Assembly: GCF_900091315.1 (NCBI RefSeq)
Contig: NZ_FLSP01000026.1
Location: forward strand, 1 to 64,000
Source of the DNA: Streptomyces sp. DI166
GTDB lineage: Bacteria > Actinomycetota > Actinomycetes > Streptomycetales > Streptomycetaceae
DNA length: 64,000 nucleotides
Reading direction: 5' to 3'
This document shows positions 43,685-52,272 of this stretch, one piece after another; within the stretch, counting starts at the first letter, position 1; every line of letters begins with the position of its first letter. The position numbers and the translations under genes were made by a program. The notes under the pieces were generated by a model. That model had not been told where the DNA came from. It did no database searches and saw nothing but the letters and a program-made list of their open reading frames with translations.

Positions 43685-46600
43685 ATGCTCTTGCAACCCG
43701 CTCAGCGCCTCGCGGTTGCCCTGGTGACATCGGTCGCGGTCGCCACGGTCGTCTACATGGCGGTACCCGTGACCCACACCCCGATGTGGGCGCTGATCGG
43801 TCTGATGGGCGTCGGTGCCGTTCTCATCGGGGTCCGGCTCAACCGCCCCGCCCATCGCTGGCCGTGGTGGGTGCTCGCGGCCGGACTGCTCGCCTTCATC
43901 ACCGGGGACACCTACTACAACGCGATGGAGGAGTACTTCGGCGCCTCCAACCCGTTCCCCTCCCCCGCCGACGCCTTCTACCTCGTCTGTTACGTCCTCT
44001 TCGCGATCGGCCTGTCCGGGCTGGTGCGCTACCGCTGGGCCGGCCACGACCTGCCGAGCCTGCTGGACGCGCTGATCTTCACTGCCGCGCTCGGCCTGCC
44101 GGTCTGGGTCTATCTGGTGGAGCCGCTGACCGAGATCGAGGGGCTGACCTGGGAGCAGCGGGCGATCAGCATCGCCTATCCGCTCGGCGACGTCCTGGTG
44201 CTGGCCCTCCTGGTCCGCCTGCTCGCGCCCAACCCGCTGGAGGGGCCCAACCGCTCGGTGCAGTTGCTGGTCGTCGGCACCCTGACACTGCTCTGCTTCG
44301 ACATCGCCTACGGCATCCTCCAGCTCAACGACCTGTGGCAGACCCGCACGATCCTCGACACCGGGTGGGTCGTCTTCTACACGGCCTGGGGCCTGGCCGC
44401 GCTCAACCCGGCCATGGTCGAGCTGACCGCCTCCGTGCCCACGCGCGCCTCCCTCCTCCCGCCCACCCGCCGTCTGATGATGCTCGCCCTGGCGACCCTG
44501 ATCGCCCCGGCGGTGCTCCTGCACGCGGCCGCGCGCGGCACCATGCACGACGCCGCCGCCATCGCCGCCTTCTCGGCGGCACTGTTCCTGCTGGTCATCC
44601 TGCGGCTGTCGGTGATGGTGGTGGCCCACCGCAAGGCGGTGGCCAGGGAGCTGGCGCTGCGCGGGGCGGCGGCGTCCCTGGTCTCGGCGTTCCGCAGCTC
44701 CGACGTGACCCGCTCCTGTGCGGACGGCGTGCAGACCCTGCTCGGGCCGACCGTCCGGCACCGGACGCTGGTGCTCTCGGCCGAGGAGGCCACCGATCCG
44801 GTCCTGCGCAAGTCCCACGTGGTCGAACCGGCCGTGCTGGGGCCCGAACTGGCCGCCCGGTTCGCCGGGCTGCCGTCCGTGCTGGTGTGTCCCATGACGC
44901 CACCCGACCGTCCGCCCGGCGGGGTGGCGGGCGCGCTGCTGGTGGCCGGTCCCGCCCGGCCGCTCGCCGAGACCCGCGGCTCGCTGGACATCCTCGCCTC
45001 GCACGCGGGGCTCGCCATGGAGCGGGTGATGCTGCGCCGGGAGGTGGTGCGCCGGGAGAGCGAGGCGTACTTCCGCACGCTGGTGCGCAACACCTCCGAC
45101 GTCATCCTGATCGTGGAGAGGGACAACACCATCCGCTACGCGAGCCCTTCGGCGCGCGCCGTGTTCGGCACCGCGGACCTGGCCGGCAAGTCCCTCCCGG
45201 CGCTGGTGGACCCCCGGGACACGGAGCGGGCTACCCAGGCGCTGGCGTCGGTGCGCGAGGAGGAGTCGCGGGCCGGGCACGACCACTGGTGGGTGCGGCG
45301 CAGCGACGGCCATGTCGAGGTGGAGGTGCGGTGCACCAACTTCGTCTCCGAGCCCACCGTGGGCGGCCTGGTCGTGACCCTGCGGGACGTCACCGAGCAG
45401 CGGCGGCTCCAGCACGAGCTCACCCAGCGCGCCTTCCACGACTCGCTGACTGGTCTGCCGAACCGCACCCTGCTGCTGGAGCGGATCGAGCGTGCCCTGC
45501 TGCGTGGCCGCCGCGAGTCGGCGCTGACCTGTCTGCTCTTCATCGACGTTGACGATTTCAAGCAGGTCAACGACACCCTCGGGCACTCCGCGGGTGACCG
45601 GCTGCTGGAGGCCGTGGGCTCACGGCTGTCCCGTACGCTGCGCCGCAGCGACACCGCGGCCCGGCTCGGCGGCGACGAGTTCGCCGTACTGATGGAGGAC
45701 GCCCGGGAGCCGCTGGACGCCGAACTGCTCGCGGCGCAGGTGATCCAGGCGCTGTCGCGGCCGTTCCTGCTGAGCGAGGGGACGGTCACGGTGTCGGCGA
45801 GTGTCGGGGTGGCCACCGCGCGGGACAGCACCGACGCGGAGGAGCTGCTGCGCCACGCCGACCTCGCGCTGTACGCGGCGAAGGCGGCCGGCAAGCGGCA
45901 GTGGCGGCGCTTCCGGCAGCTGCTGCACACGCGCATGGTCGAGCGGCACGATCTGCAGAGCAGGCTGGCCCGCGCGGTGGCCGAGGAGGAGTTCACGCTG
46001 CGCTACCAGCCGGTGGTGGACATCAGCGTCGGCCAGGTCGTCGGCTTCGAGGCGCTGGTGCGCTGGCCGGGCGCGCCGCGTCCGCCGATCCTGCCGGAGC
46101 AGTTCATCGGCCTGGCCGAGGAGACCGGGCACATCGGCGCGCTCGGGGCGTGGGTGCTGCGGAACGCGGTGCAGGACTTCGCGGGGCTGCAGCCGCTCAC
46201 CCACAAGCGGGACGGGGCGCCGTTCATCAGCGTCAACGTCTCCGCCCGGCAGTTCCGGGACAGCACCTTCCTGGACCAGGTCGGCCGGGCCCTGCGCACC
46301 CCGGGGCTGGCGCCGGGCTCGCTCCAGCTGGAGCTGACCGAGACGGTGCTGCTGCGCCGGGACGCCCAGATCCAGTCGGTGCTGCACGCGCTCAAGGACC
46401 TGGACGTGCGGATCGCGGTGGACGACTTCGGCACCGGGTTCTCCTCGCTGCGCTATCTGCGGGACTTCCCCATCGACGTACTGAAGATCGACAAGTCCTT
46501 CATCGACGACATCACCCGGGACCCCCAGCAGGTCGCGCTGGTCGAGGGCATTGTGCGGCTCGCGGAGACGCTGGGCCTGCAGGTGATCGCCGAGGGCATC

Positions 46601-48037
46601 GAGGACCCGGCCCAGCGGGATCTGCTGGCGGGCATGGGGTGCCGGCTGGGCCAGGGGTACCTGTTCGCCCGGCCGATGACAGTGGACCAGACCGAGCGGG
46701 TGCTGCGGCGGCGCAACAGCGGCAGCCGCAGGCCGCCGCAGCGTCCCCGGCCGCTGGCCACCCGCGGTACGCCCACCGACCGGCTCGGCCGTGCGGCGGA
46801 GCTGGAGCGGCTGCGCCGCACCAACCCGATGAGCGACGCGGTGCTCGACGAGGTGCGCGGCCGGCACATCCGCTGCGGCGACCACTGGCTGATCGACTTC
46901 GCCTCCTGCAACTACCTCGGCTTCGACTGGGATCCGGAGATCATGGCCGGGATCGATCCCGCCGTACAGCACTGGGGCACCCATCCGAGCTGGTCCCGGC
47001 TGCTGGGCAGTCCGCGGCTGTACCCGGACATCGAGGAGCGGCTCGCGGACCTCCTGGGGGCGCCGGACACGCTGCTGCTGCCGACGCTCACCCTCATCCA
47101 CTCCTCGGTCATCCCCGTCCTCGCCGACCAGGGCCATGTCTTCGTCGAGGCCACCGCCCACCGCACGGTCTACGACGGCTGTCTGGTGGCCCGCAGCCAG
47201 GGCGCGACCCTGCGCCGCTTCCACGCCGAGCAGCCCGACGAGCTCGACGGTCTGCTGGCCTCGGCGCCCGCCGGGGTGCCCCGGCTGGTGTGCCTGGACG
47301 GGGTGAACAGCATGAGCGGGAACATCCCCGACCTGCCCGCGCTGGCGGCGGTGTGCCGCGAGCGGGGTGCCCTGCTGTACGTCGACGACGCGCACGGCTT
47401 CGGGGTGATCGGGGAGCGCTCGCCCAACGAGCCGTGCCGGTACGGTTCGCGCGGCAACAGTCTGGTGCGGCACACGGGCGAGTCGTACGACGGGATCGTG
47501 ATGGCGGCCGGGTTCTCCAAGGCGTACTCCTCCCTGCTGGCCTTCCTGGCGCTGCCGACGGATCTGAAGAACCGGCTGAAGACCGCGGCGGCGCCCTACC
47601 TGTACTCCGGGCCCTCGCCCACGGCGTCGCTGGCCACGGCGATGTCCGGGCTCGACGTCAACGACCGGCGCGGCGACGAGGTGCGCGCCGACCTGTACCG
47701 CAAGACGACGAAGGTGCTGCGTCATCTGGACGCGCTGGACATCTACACCCTCAACCGGGACGAGCTGCCGATCGTGGAGATCCCGCTGGCCGATCCGGAC
47801 GATCTGGACGCGGTGGCGCGCATGCTGTGGGACGAGGGCATCTACGTCACGCTGGCCGCGTACCCGCTGGTGCCGCGCGACCGGGTGGGGTTCCGGGTGC
47901 AGTTGACGGCGCTCAACTCCGACGAGGACATCGACCGGCTGAACGACACGCTGACCCGGCTGGCGGCCAGGTTCCCGCTGCGGCGCGGCGGAAGGCAGGG
48001 CGCCGTGGCCGGGTCGGGAGGGGTGAGCCGCTCGTGA
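43685..48037 (+). CDS. membrane PAS-GGDEF-EAL protein fused to an alpha-oxoamine synthase
   Basis: A single frame of 1450 codons. Residues 1-330 hold about ten membrane helices; about 340-450 is a degenerate GAF-like region; PAS lies at about 458-575. The GGDEF domain (about 580-740) has RLGGDEFAVLMED and an upstream RxxD inhibitory site (RRSD). The EAL domain (about 755-1008) keeps EAL (near 788), SVNVSARQF, LELTE, DDFGTG, K in LKIDKSF and AEGIED, so both c-di-GMP synthesis and hydrolysis look possible. After a linker, about 1028-1430 is a full AONS/CqsA-type PLP enzyme: AHRTVYDG, DGVNSMSGN, VDDAHGFGVIG (1233 on) and K1279 in GFSKAYSS. It should condense an acyl thioester with an amino acid. 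The start is ATG 43685 or, better spaced from GGGGAGG, TTG 43691. It overlaps a methyltransferase gene by four bases. Confidence 0.85.
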   Translation: MLLQPAQRLAVALVTSVAVATVVYMAVPVTHTPMWALIGLMGVGAVLIGVRLNRPAHRWPWWVLAAGLLAFITGDTYYNAMEEYFGASNPFPSPADAFYLVCYVLFAIGLSGLVRYRWAGHDLPSLLDALIFTAALGLPVWVYLVEPLTEIEGLTWEQRAISIAYPLGDVLVLALLVRLLAPNPLEGPNRSVQLLVVGTLTLLCFDIAYGILQLNDLWQTRTILDTGWVVFYTAWGLAALNPAMVELTASVPTRASLLPPTRRLMMLALATLIAPAVLLHAAARGTMHDAAAIAAFSAALFLLVILRLSVMVVAHRKAVARELALRGAAASLVSAFRSSDVTRSCADGVQTLLGPTVRHRTLVLSAEEATDPVLRKSHVVEPAVLGPELAARFAGLPSVLVCPMTPPDRPPGGVAGALLVAGPARPLAETRGSLDILASHAGLAMERVMLRREVVRRESEAYFRTLVRNTSDVILIVERDNTIRYASPSARAVFGTADLAGKSLPALVDPRDTERATQALASVREEESRAGHDHWWVRRSDGHVEVEVRCTNFVSEPTVGGLVVTLRDVTEQRRLQHELTQRAFHDSLTGLPNRTLLLERIERALLRGRRESALTCLLFIDVDDFKQVNDTLGHSAGDRLLEAVGSRLSRTLRRSDTAARLGGDEFAVLMEDAREPLDAELLAAQVIQALSRPFLLSEGTVTVSASVGVATARDSTDAEELLRHADLALYAAKAAGKRQWRRFRQLLHTRMVERHDLQSRLARAVAEEEFTLRYQPVVDISVGQVVGFEALVRWPGAPRPPILPEQFIGLAEETGHIGALGAWVLRNAVQDFAGLQPLTHKRDGAPFISVNVSARQFRDSTFLDQVGRALRTPGLAPGSLQLELTETVLLRRDAQIQSVLHALKDLDVRIAVDDFGTGFSSLRYLRDFPIDVLKIDKSFIDDITRDPQQVALVEGIVRLAETLGLQVIAEGIEDPAQRDLLAGMGCRLGQGYLFARPMTVDQTERVLRRRNSGSRRPPQRPRPLATRGTPTDRLGRAAELERLRRTNPMSDAVLDEVRGRHIRCGDHWLIDFASCNYLGFDWDPEIMAGIDPAVQHWGTHPSWSRLLGSPRLYPDIEERLADLLGAPDTLLLPTLTLIHSSVIPVLADQGHVFVEATAHRTVYDGCLVARSQGATLRRFHAEQPDELDGLLASAPAGVPRLVCLDGVNSMSGNIPDLPALAAVCRERGALLYVDDAHGFGVIGERSPNEPCRYGSRGNSLVRHTGESYDGIVMAAGFSKAYSSLLAFLALPTDLKNRLKTAAAPYLYSGPSPTASLATAMSGLDVNDRRGDEVRADLYRKTTKVLRHLDALDIYTLNRDELPIVEIPLADPDDLDAVARMLWDEGIYVTLAAYPLVPRDRVGFRVQLTALNSDEDIDRLNDTLTRLAARFPLRRGGRQGAVAGSGGVSRS

Positions 48038-48774
48038 CGACGCACAACGACGACGTCGACTGGGACCGCTGGCCGATCGCGGACTACCTGGCCGAGAACT
48101 ACCGGGACGTGCACCCCTCGGACGCCGCAGTGATCGCGCACCACTCGGCGTACTACCGGGGGCTGGCCCCCGGTTCGGTGGCCCGCTCGGTGGAGTTCGG
48201 GGCGGGCCCGAACCTGTATCCGCTGATGCTGGCCTCGGCGGTGAGCCGGCGGATCGAGGCTGTGGAGGCGGGCGCCGGGAACGTGGCCTATCTGGAGCGG
48301 CAGATCCTGTGCGGGCCCGAGGCGAGCTGGCTGCCCTTCCACGAGCTGTGCCGGCGGCTCAACCCCGCTGTCCCGCCGACCCCGGCGCAGGCGCTGGCCC
48401 GGGTGTACGTGGTGCACGCCGACGTCCGCGATCTGCCGCCGCACTCCTATCAGCTGGCCTCGATGCACTTCGTGGCGGAGGGCGCCACGGAGGACTTCGC
48501 GGAGTTCACCGCGTTCTGCCGGGCCTTTGTGCGGTGTGTGGAGCCGGGCGGTCATCTGGTGGCGGCGTTCATGGAGAACATGCCGACCTACCGGATCGGA
48601 CCGGCCTCGCGCTGGCCGGGCTGCCCCATCGACCCGGGCCGGGTCGAGGAGGTGTTCACCCCGCTCACCCGGGAGCTGTCGGTCACCCACATCGACGAGG
48701 ACCCGACACTCCCCGACTACGGCGACTCCGGGATGGTGCTGCTGACCGGCCGGGCGCGCGGAGTCCGGCAATGA
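48034..48774 (+). CDS. SAM-dependent methyltransferase (NNMT/PNMT-like)
   Basis: A 246-residue class I methyltransferase. The N-terminus (WPIADYLAENYRDVHPSD) and motif I (SVEFGAGPNLYPLMLAS) resemble the nicotinamide/phenylethanolamine N-methyltransferase group, and MHFVAEGATEDFAEF follows the substrate loop. Amines are the usual acceptors. Its GTG overlaps the stop of the GGDEF-EAL-oxoamine synthase gene (GTGA), so the two are coupled. An alpha-aminoketone product of that enzyme is a plausible acceptor, but this is inference. Confidence 0.8.
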   Translation: MTTHNDDVDWDRWPIADYLAENYRDVHPSDAAVIAHHSAYYRGLAPGSVARSVEFGAGPNLYPLMLASAVSRRIEAVEAGAGNVAYLERQILCGPEASWLPFHELCRRLNPAVPPTPAQALARVYVVHADVRDLPPHSYQLASMHFVAEGATEDFAEFTAFCRAFVRCVEPGGHLVAAFMENMPTYRIGPASRWPGCPIDPGRVEEVFTPLTRELSVTHIDEDPTLPDYGDSGMVLLTGRARGVRQ

Positions 48775-48775
48775 C

Positions 48776-48811
48776 GGAGGCCCCACCGGTGGTGCGCCCG
48801 GTGGGGCCTTC
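48776..48811. terminator. bidirectional hairpin between the methyltransferase and chaplin genes
   Basis: GGCCCCACCGG (48779-48789) pairs perfectly with CCGGTGGGGCC (48798-48808), and flanking A-T and G-C pairs extend the stem to about 14. It lies immediately after the methyltransferase stop and 14 bases before the convergent chaplin stop. Confidence 0.75.
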
Positions 48812-48824
48812 CGTCCAGGGGGAG

Positions 48825-49499
48825 TCAGCGCAGGGCGCCGGGGCGGCCGCGCCGGTAGAGCAGGGCGCCACCGAGGACGAGGGCCGCGGCTCCGGCGACC
48901 GCGGGGACGGTGTGGTCCGCACCGGTGTGGGCGAGCACGGGCGCCGGGCCGTGCGGCTCGTGCGCCGGGGGCTGGTGCGGGGTGTGCTCCTTGGGCGGTT
49001 CGGGGGTCGGCTTCTCCGGGCGCTCGGGGGTCCGCGGGCGCTCCGGGACGACCGGGCGGCCCTCCGGGGAGTTGACCGACTGGTTGCCGAAGACGGGGTT
49101 GCCGACGCCGACCACGTTGACGCTGTTGCCGCTGACATTGACCGGGAGGTCGACCGGCAGTTCCAGGCCGTTGCCGGAGACCAGGCCGGGCGAGTTCTTC
49201 GCGTCGCTCTCGGCGGTCGCCCCGCTCGGTGCGCGGCCCTTGTGCCTGCCCGCGCCCTCGCCCTTGCTCACGCAGGTGTTGCCCGCGGCCGGGTTGAGCA
49301 GCCCGATGACGTTGACGGTGTTGCCGCACGCGTTGACCGGCACATGGACCGGGAGCTGAATGGTGTTGCCGGAGATCCCCCCGGGCGAGCCCACCGCGGT
49401 GCCGTTCGCCCCGGAGTCCGCGTACGCGGGCATCGCGACGGCCATCGCTCCCGAGGCCGCGGCGACGGCGATCACACCGTTTCGGGTAACCCTTCTCAT
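48825..49499 (-). CDS. long chaplin with two chaplin domains and sortase signal
   Basis: A 224-residue surface protein. A signal peptide (AVAAASGAMAVAMPAYA) is followed by two amyloid-forming chaplin domains: ISGNTIQLPVHVPVNACGNT with a Cys pair, and VSGNGLELPVDLPVNVSGNS, whose cysteines are missing. A Pro/Glu-rich wall-spanning stretch precedes a LAHTG sortase signal, a hydrophobic helix and a basic tail. Long chaplins (ChpA-C) are anchored to the wall and aid aerial growth by coating hyphae with fibrils. The second domain's lack of cysteines is notable. Confidence 0.9.
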   Translation of the reverse strand: MRRVTRNGVIAVAAASGAMAVAMPAYADSGANGTAVGSPGGISGNTIQLPVHVPVNACGNTVNVIGLLNPAAGNTCVSKGEGAGRHKGRAPSGATAESDAKNSPGLVSGNGLELPVDLPVNVSGNSVNVVGVGNPVFGNQSVNSPEGRPVVPERPRTPERPEKPTPEPPKEHTPHQPPAHEPHGPAPVLAHTGADHTVPAVAGAAALVLGGALLYRRGRPGALR

Positions 49500-49766
49500 A
49501 GGTTCCCTGCCTTCCACACATGGATATACGGGCACTCGCCCGCACCGGATAAAACGCGGGCGAACCATGCGAGTTATGGCTGATCGAACTTTCACCCCAT
49601 CGAGCGGCACAGATATCGAACGCGGGGCAAAACCGACGTATGGGAATACGGGCCCGCGTATGCGCATGCGGGGCGCGCGCCCCGGAGGCGAGCCGTCCGG
49701 GGGCCGCCTATCGTGATCGGGGGGCGCCGGAACCCGGTTCGCCGACGGGCGCCCGTGGAGGCCTTC

Positions 49767-51341
49767 ATGCCGGTGAAGCTGTCGAAGCGGCCCGCACTGC
49801 GGGGCTGCGCGGTACTCGCGGCGGCCGTGGTGACGCTGCTGGGCCTCGGTCTGCCGACGGCCCAGGAGGACGACCCCGGCCTGGAGCGGTTCTACCGGCA
49901 GCACGTGAAGTGGGGCAGGTGCGACACCCTCGACGCGCCCAAGGACCTCCAGTGCGGCAAGGTGACGGTCCCGCTCGACTACGCCGACCCGAAGGCCGGG
50001 ACGCTCGACCTGGCGCTGGCCCGCTACCGGGCCACCGGTGACTCCCGCGGCTCGGTGCTGCTCAACTTCGGCGGGCCGGGCGGCGGGGGCGTGGACCAGC
50101 TCGCCTACGGAGGCAAGGACTTCATGGGCCTGACCGACGGCTACGACGTGGTGTCCTTCGACCCGCGCGGGGTCGGCCGGTCCTCCCCGGTCAGCTGCGG
50201 CGAGGGCGTGGAGGACATCCCCGACGGCACGGACGACAGCAGCGAACTCGGCGCCGACCCGCGGGCGGTGCTGGAGGAGATCCGCCGCACCGCCAGGGCG
50301 TGCGCGAAGCACTCCGGGCCGGTGCTGCCGTACATCGGCACGGTGTACGCCTCCCGGGACATGGACGTGATGCGCGCCGCCCTCGGCGACGACCGGCTCA
50401 ACTACCTCGGTTTCTCCTACGGCACCCGGCTCGGCGCGGTCTACGCCAAGCAGTTCCCGGACCGGGTGGGCCGGATGGTGCTGGACGGCGTGGACACCCT
50501 GACCGAGCCGCTCACCGAGCAGGGCGTGGCGGGCGCCAAGGGGCAGCAGGCGGCGCTGGACGAGTTCATCGACTGGTGCACCGAGGACATCGCCTGCCCC
50601 TTCGGCCAGGACGCGCGCACCGCCCGCGAGGAGGTCGTACGGCTGGTGGAGTCGCTGGACGAGGATCCCGTGCCGACGGACTTCGGGGGCGTGTTCACCG
50701 GGCAGGACCTGGTGAGCGCCCTCAGCCAGGCGCTGTACAGCGAGGAGATGTGGCCGACCCTGGAACGGGCGCTGGCCGCCCTGGTCGAGGACGGCGACAC
50801 CCGGGCTCTGCAGAGCCTGGCGGGCGGCGGACTCGCCGTGCCCCTCCGCGGCGACCACGGCGATCTCGCCGACCCGGAGGACATCCCGCTGGACAACCTC
50901 CCGGCCGCGCTGATGGCGATCAACTGCGCGGACGACCCCGACCGGCCCACCGCCGAGAGCATCACCCGCAACCTCGACCGGTGGCGCGCCGAGTACGAGC
51001 GGGCCTCCCCGGTCTTCGGCCCGTACCGGCTCACCGAGGTGCTGATGTGCTACGGCCGCCCCAAGGGCACCGACTTCATCCGCGAGCAGGTCAAGGACCT
51101 GGACACGCCGAAGATGCTGCTGGTCGGCACCCGGGGCGACCCGGCGACGCCGTACCGCTGGACGGTCCAGACGGCCGAGCGGCTGGGCTCCCCCGCGGTG
51201 GTCCTGGACAACCGCGACGGCGGCCACACCGGGTACGCCTCCTCGGCCTGCGTCCAGCGCAAGGTGGACGACTTCCTGCTGTACGGCTCCCTGCCCCCGA
51301 ACGGCAGTTCCTGCGGCCAGGACGAGGACGAGGCGCGCTGA
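49767..51341 (+). CDS. secreted alpha/beta hydrolase (TAP-like tripeptidyl aminopeptidase)
   Basis: A 524-residue exported peptidase. The signal segment is GCAVLAAAVVTLLGLGLP. The hydrolase fold has LNFGGPGGGGVDQL (oxyanion loop), nucleophile elbow LGFSYGTRLG, the catalytic Asp in GTRGDPATPY and His in DGGHTGYAS; the C-terminal domain is the TAP-like lid. Streptomyces TAP/Slp enzymes release N-terminal tri- or dipeptides from secreted proteins. ATG 49767 has GGAGG six bases upstream; earlier starts weaken the signal peptide. It is divergent from the chaplin gene across 267 AT-richer bases that hold no other gene. Confidence 0.88.
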   Translation: MPVKLSKRPALRGCAVLAAAVVTLLGLGLPTAQEDDPGLERFYRQHVKWGRCDTLDAPKDLQCGKVTVPLDYADPKAGTLDLALARYRATGDSRGSVLLNFGGPGGGGVDQLAYGGKDFMGLTDGYDVVSFDPRGVGRSSPVSCGEGVEDIPDGTDDSSELGADPRAVLEEIRRTARACAKHSGPVLPYIGTVYASRDMDVMRAALGDDRLNYLGFSYGTRLGAVYAKQFPDRVGRMVLDGVDTLTEPLTEQGVAGAKGQQAALDEFIDWCTEDIACPFGQDARTAREEVVRLVESLDEDPVPTDFGGVFTGQDLVSALSQALYSEEMWPTLERALAALVEDGDTRALQSLAGGGLAVPLRGDHGDLADPEDIPLDNLPAALMAINCADDPDRPTAESITRNLDRWRAEYERASPVFGPYRLTEVLMCYGRPKGTDFIREQVKDLDTPKMLLVGTRGDPATPYRWTVQTAERLGSPAVVLDNRDGGHTGYASSACVQRKVDDFLLYGSLPPNGSSCGQDEDEAR

Positions 51342-51347
51342 GCCGGC

Positions 51348-51773
51348 TCACTCCCCGCCGTGCACGATGCGGTGCAGGGCGGCGGCGGTCCGGTCGAAGC
51401 CGTCGTCGCCGAGCAGGGCGCGCAGTTCGGCGTTGAAGCGGTCGATCTCGGGGCGGGCCGCGTCCAGGGCGGCGGACCCGGCCTCGGTCAGTTCCAGGAC
51501 GACGGCGCGGTGTTCGGTGGGGTGCGCGCTCCTGGCGAGCAGCCCGGCCGCGGTCAGCCGGGCCACCAGGCCGGTGACGGCGGACTCCCGCAGGCCGAGC
51601 GTGCGGGCGAGCTGCTGCTGGGTGACGCCGGGGCGGTCCTCGACGGCGAACAGGGCGCCGAGCTGGGCGGTGGTGATTCCGGCGGCGGCCAGACAGCGCC
51701 GGTCGGCGGCGGTGCGCAGCTGGTGCGCCGCGCGCTGGAGCAGGAAGTACAGGCGCTGGCCGGGCTCGGACAT
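51348..51773 (-). CDS. MarR family regulator
   Basis: A 141-residue winged-helix dimeric regulator: TTAQLGALFAVEDRPGVTQQ, recognition helix LGLRESAVTGLVARLTAAGL and wing ARSAHPTEHRAVVLELTEAG. It is divergent from a thioesterase gene with a 66-base gap. That gap contains a 24-bp dyad (51810-51833) that is its probable operator, allowing it to repress both genes until a small molecule binds. Confidence 0.88.
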   Translation of the reverse strand: MSEPGQRLYFLLQRAAHQLRTAADRRCLAAAGITTAQLGALFAVEDRPGVTQQQLARTLGLRESAVTGLVARLTAAGLLARSAHPTEHRAVVLELTEAGSAALDAARPEIDRFNAELRALLGDDGFDRTAAALHRIVHGGE

Positions 51774-51809
51774 GGGCCGATCTTGACAGAGGCGCCGGAG
51801 CCCCGCCAC

Positions 51810-51833
51810 CCTCAGTTCACTAGTGAAGTGAGG
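51810..51833. promoter_or_regulatory. 24-bp palindromic MarR operator
   Basis: A perfect core TTCACTAGTGAA (51816-51827) is extended by CCTCA (51810-51814) and TGAGG (51829-51833); 22 of 24 positions are symmetric. It ends six bases before the GTG of the thioesterase, so a bound regulator would block its start. Confidence 0.75.
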
Positions 51834-51839
51834 TTCGAT

Positions 51840-52262
51840 GTGAACGAGACAGCGGAACTGGACCTGGCCCGGCGGATCCTGGCGGCGCAGCCCTTCAGCG
51901 TGCTGCTCGGCGCCCGGCTGACCGCCTTCGGCGACGGAGAGGCAGTACTGGAACTCGACATCCGCGAGGAGTTGCTCCAGCAGAACGGCCATGTGCACGG
52001 CGGGGTGCTCAGCTATGCGGCGGACAACGCCCTGACCTTCGCCGCCGGTACCGTGGCCGGCCCGCGGCTGCTGACCGCCGGTTTCACCATCGACTATCTG
52101 CGCCCCGCCAAGGGGGACGTGCTGCGCGCGCACGCGCGGGTCGTCCGCGCGGGCCGCACCCGGGTGGTCGTGCGCTGCGATCTGCGCACGGTCACGGGCG
52201 ACGGCGAACCGGCGCTGTGCGCGGTGGCGCAGGGAACGATCTCCGTTCCCGCGGCGGCCTGA
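51840..52262 (+). CDS. PaaI-type hotdog thioesterase
   Basis: A 140-residue hotdog-fold protein: NGHVHGGVLSYAADNALTFA (the HGG motif with the downstream Asp used in catalysis) and LLTAGFTIDYLRPAKGD. It should hydrolyse acyl- or aromatic-CoA esters. GTG 51840 is the only start that excludes the operator. It is divergent from the MarR gene and probably controlled by it. It converges on arcA. Confidence 0.85.
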   Translation: MNETAELDLARRILAAQPFSVLLGARLTAFGDGEAVLELDIREELLQQNGHVHGGVLSYAADNALTFAAGTVAGPRLLTAGFTIDYLRPAKGDVLRAHARVVRAGRTRVVVRCDLRTVTGDGEPALCAVAQGTISVPAAA

Positions 52263-52272
52263 TCAGGGCGCC

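Noticed and set aside
46676..46830. Possible separate start for the oxoamine synthase domain (ATG 46676 or ATG 46827)
   Set aside because: No ribosome site precedes either ATG and no stop codon separates the domains, so one fused gene is the simpler reading. It is kept as a point to check.
45901..48033. Long alternative frame across the EAL and oxoamine synthase region
   Set aside because: The translation is Arg/Ala/Pro-rich and has no motifs until it meets the methyltransferase, which starts at GTG 48034. Only that last part is real.
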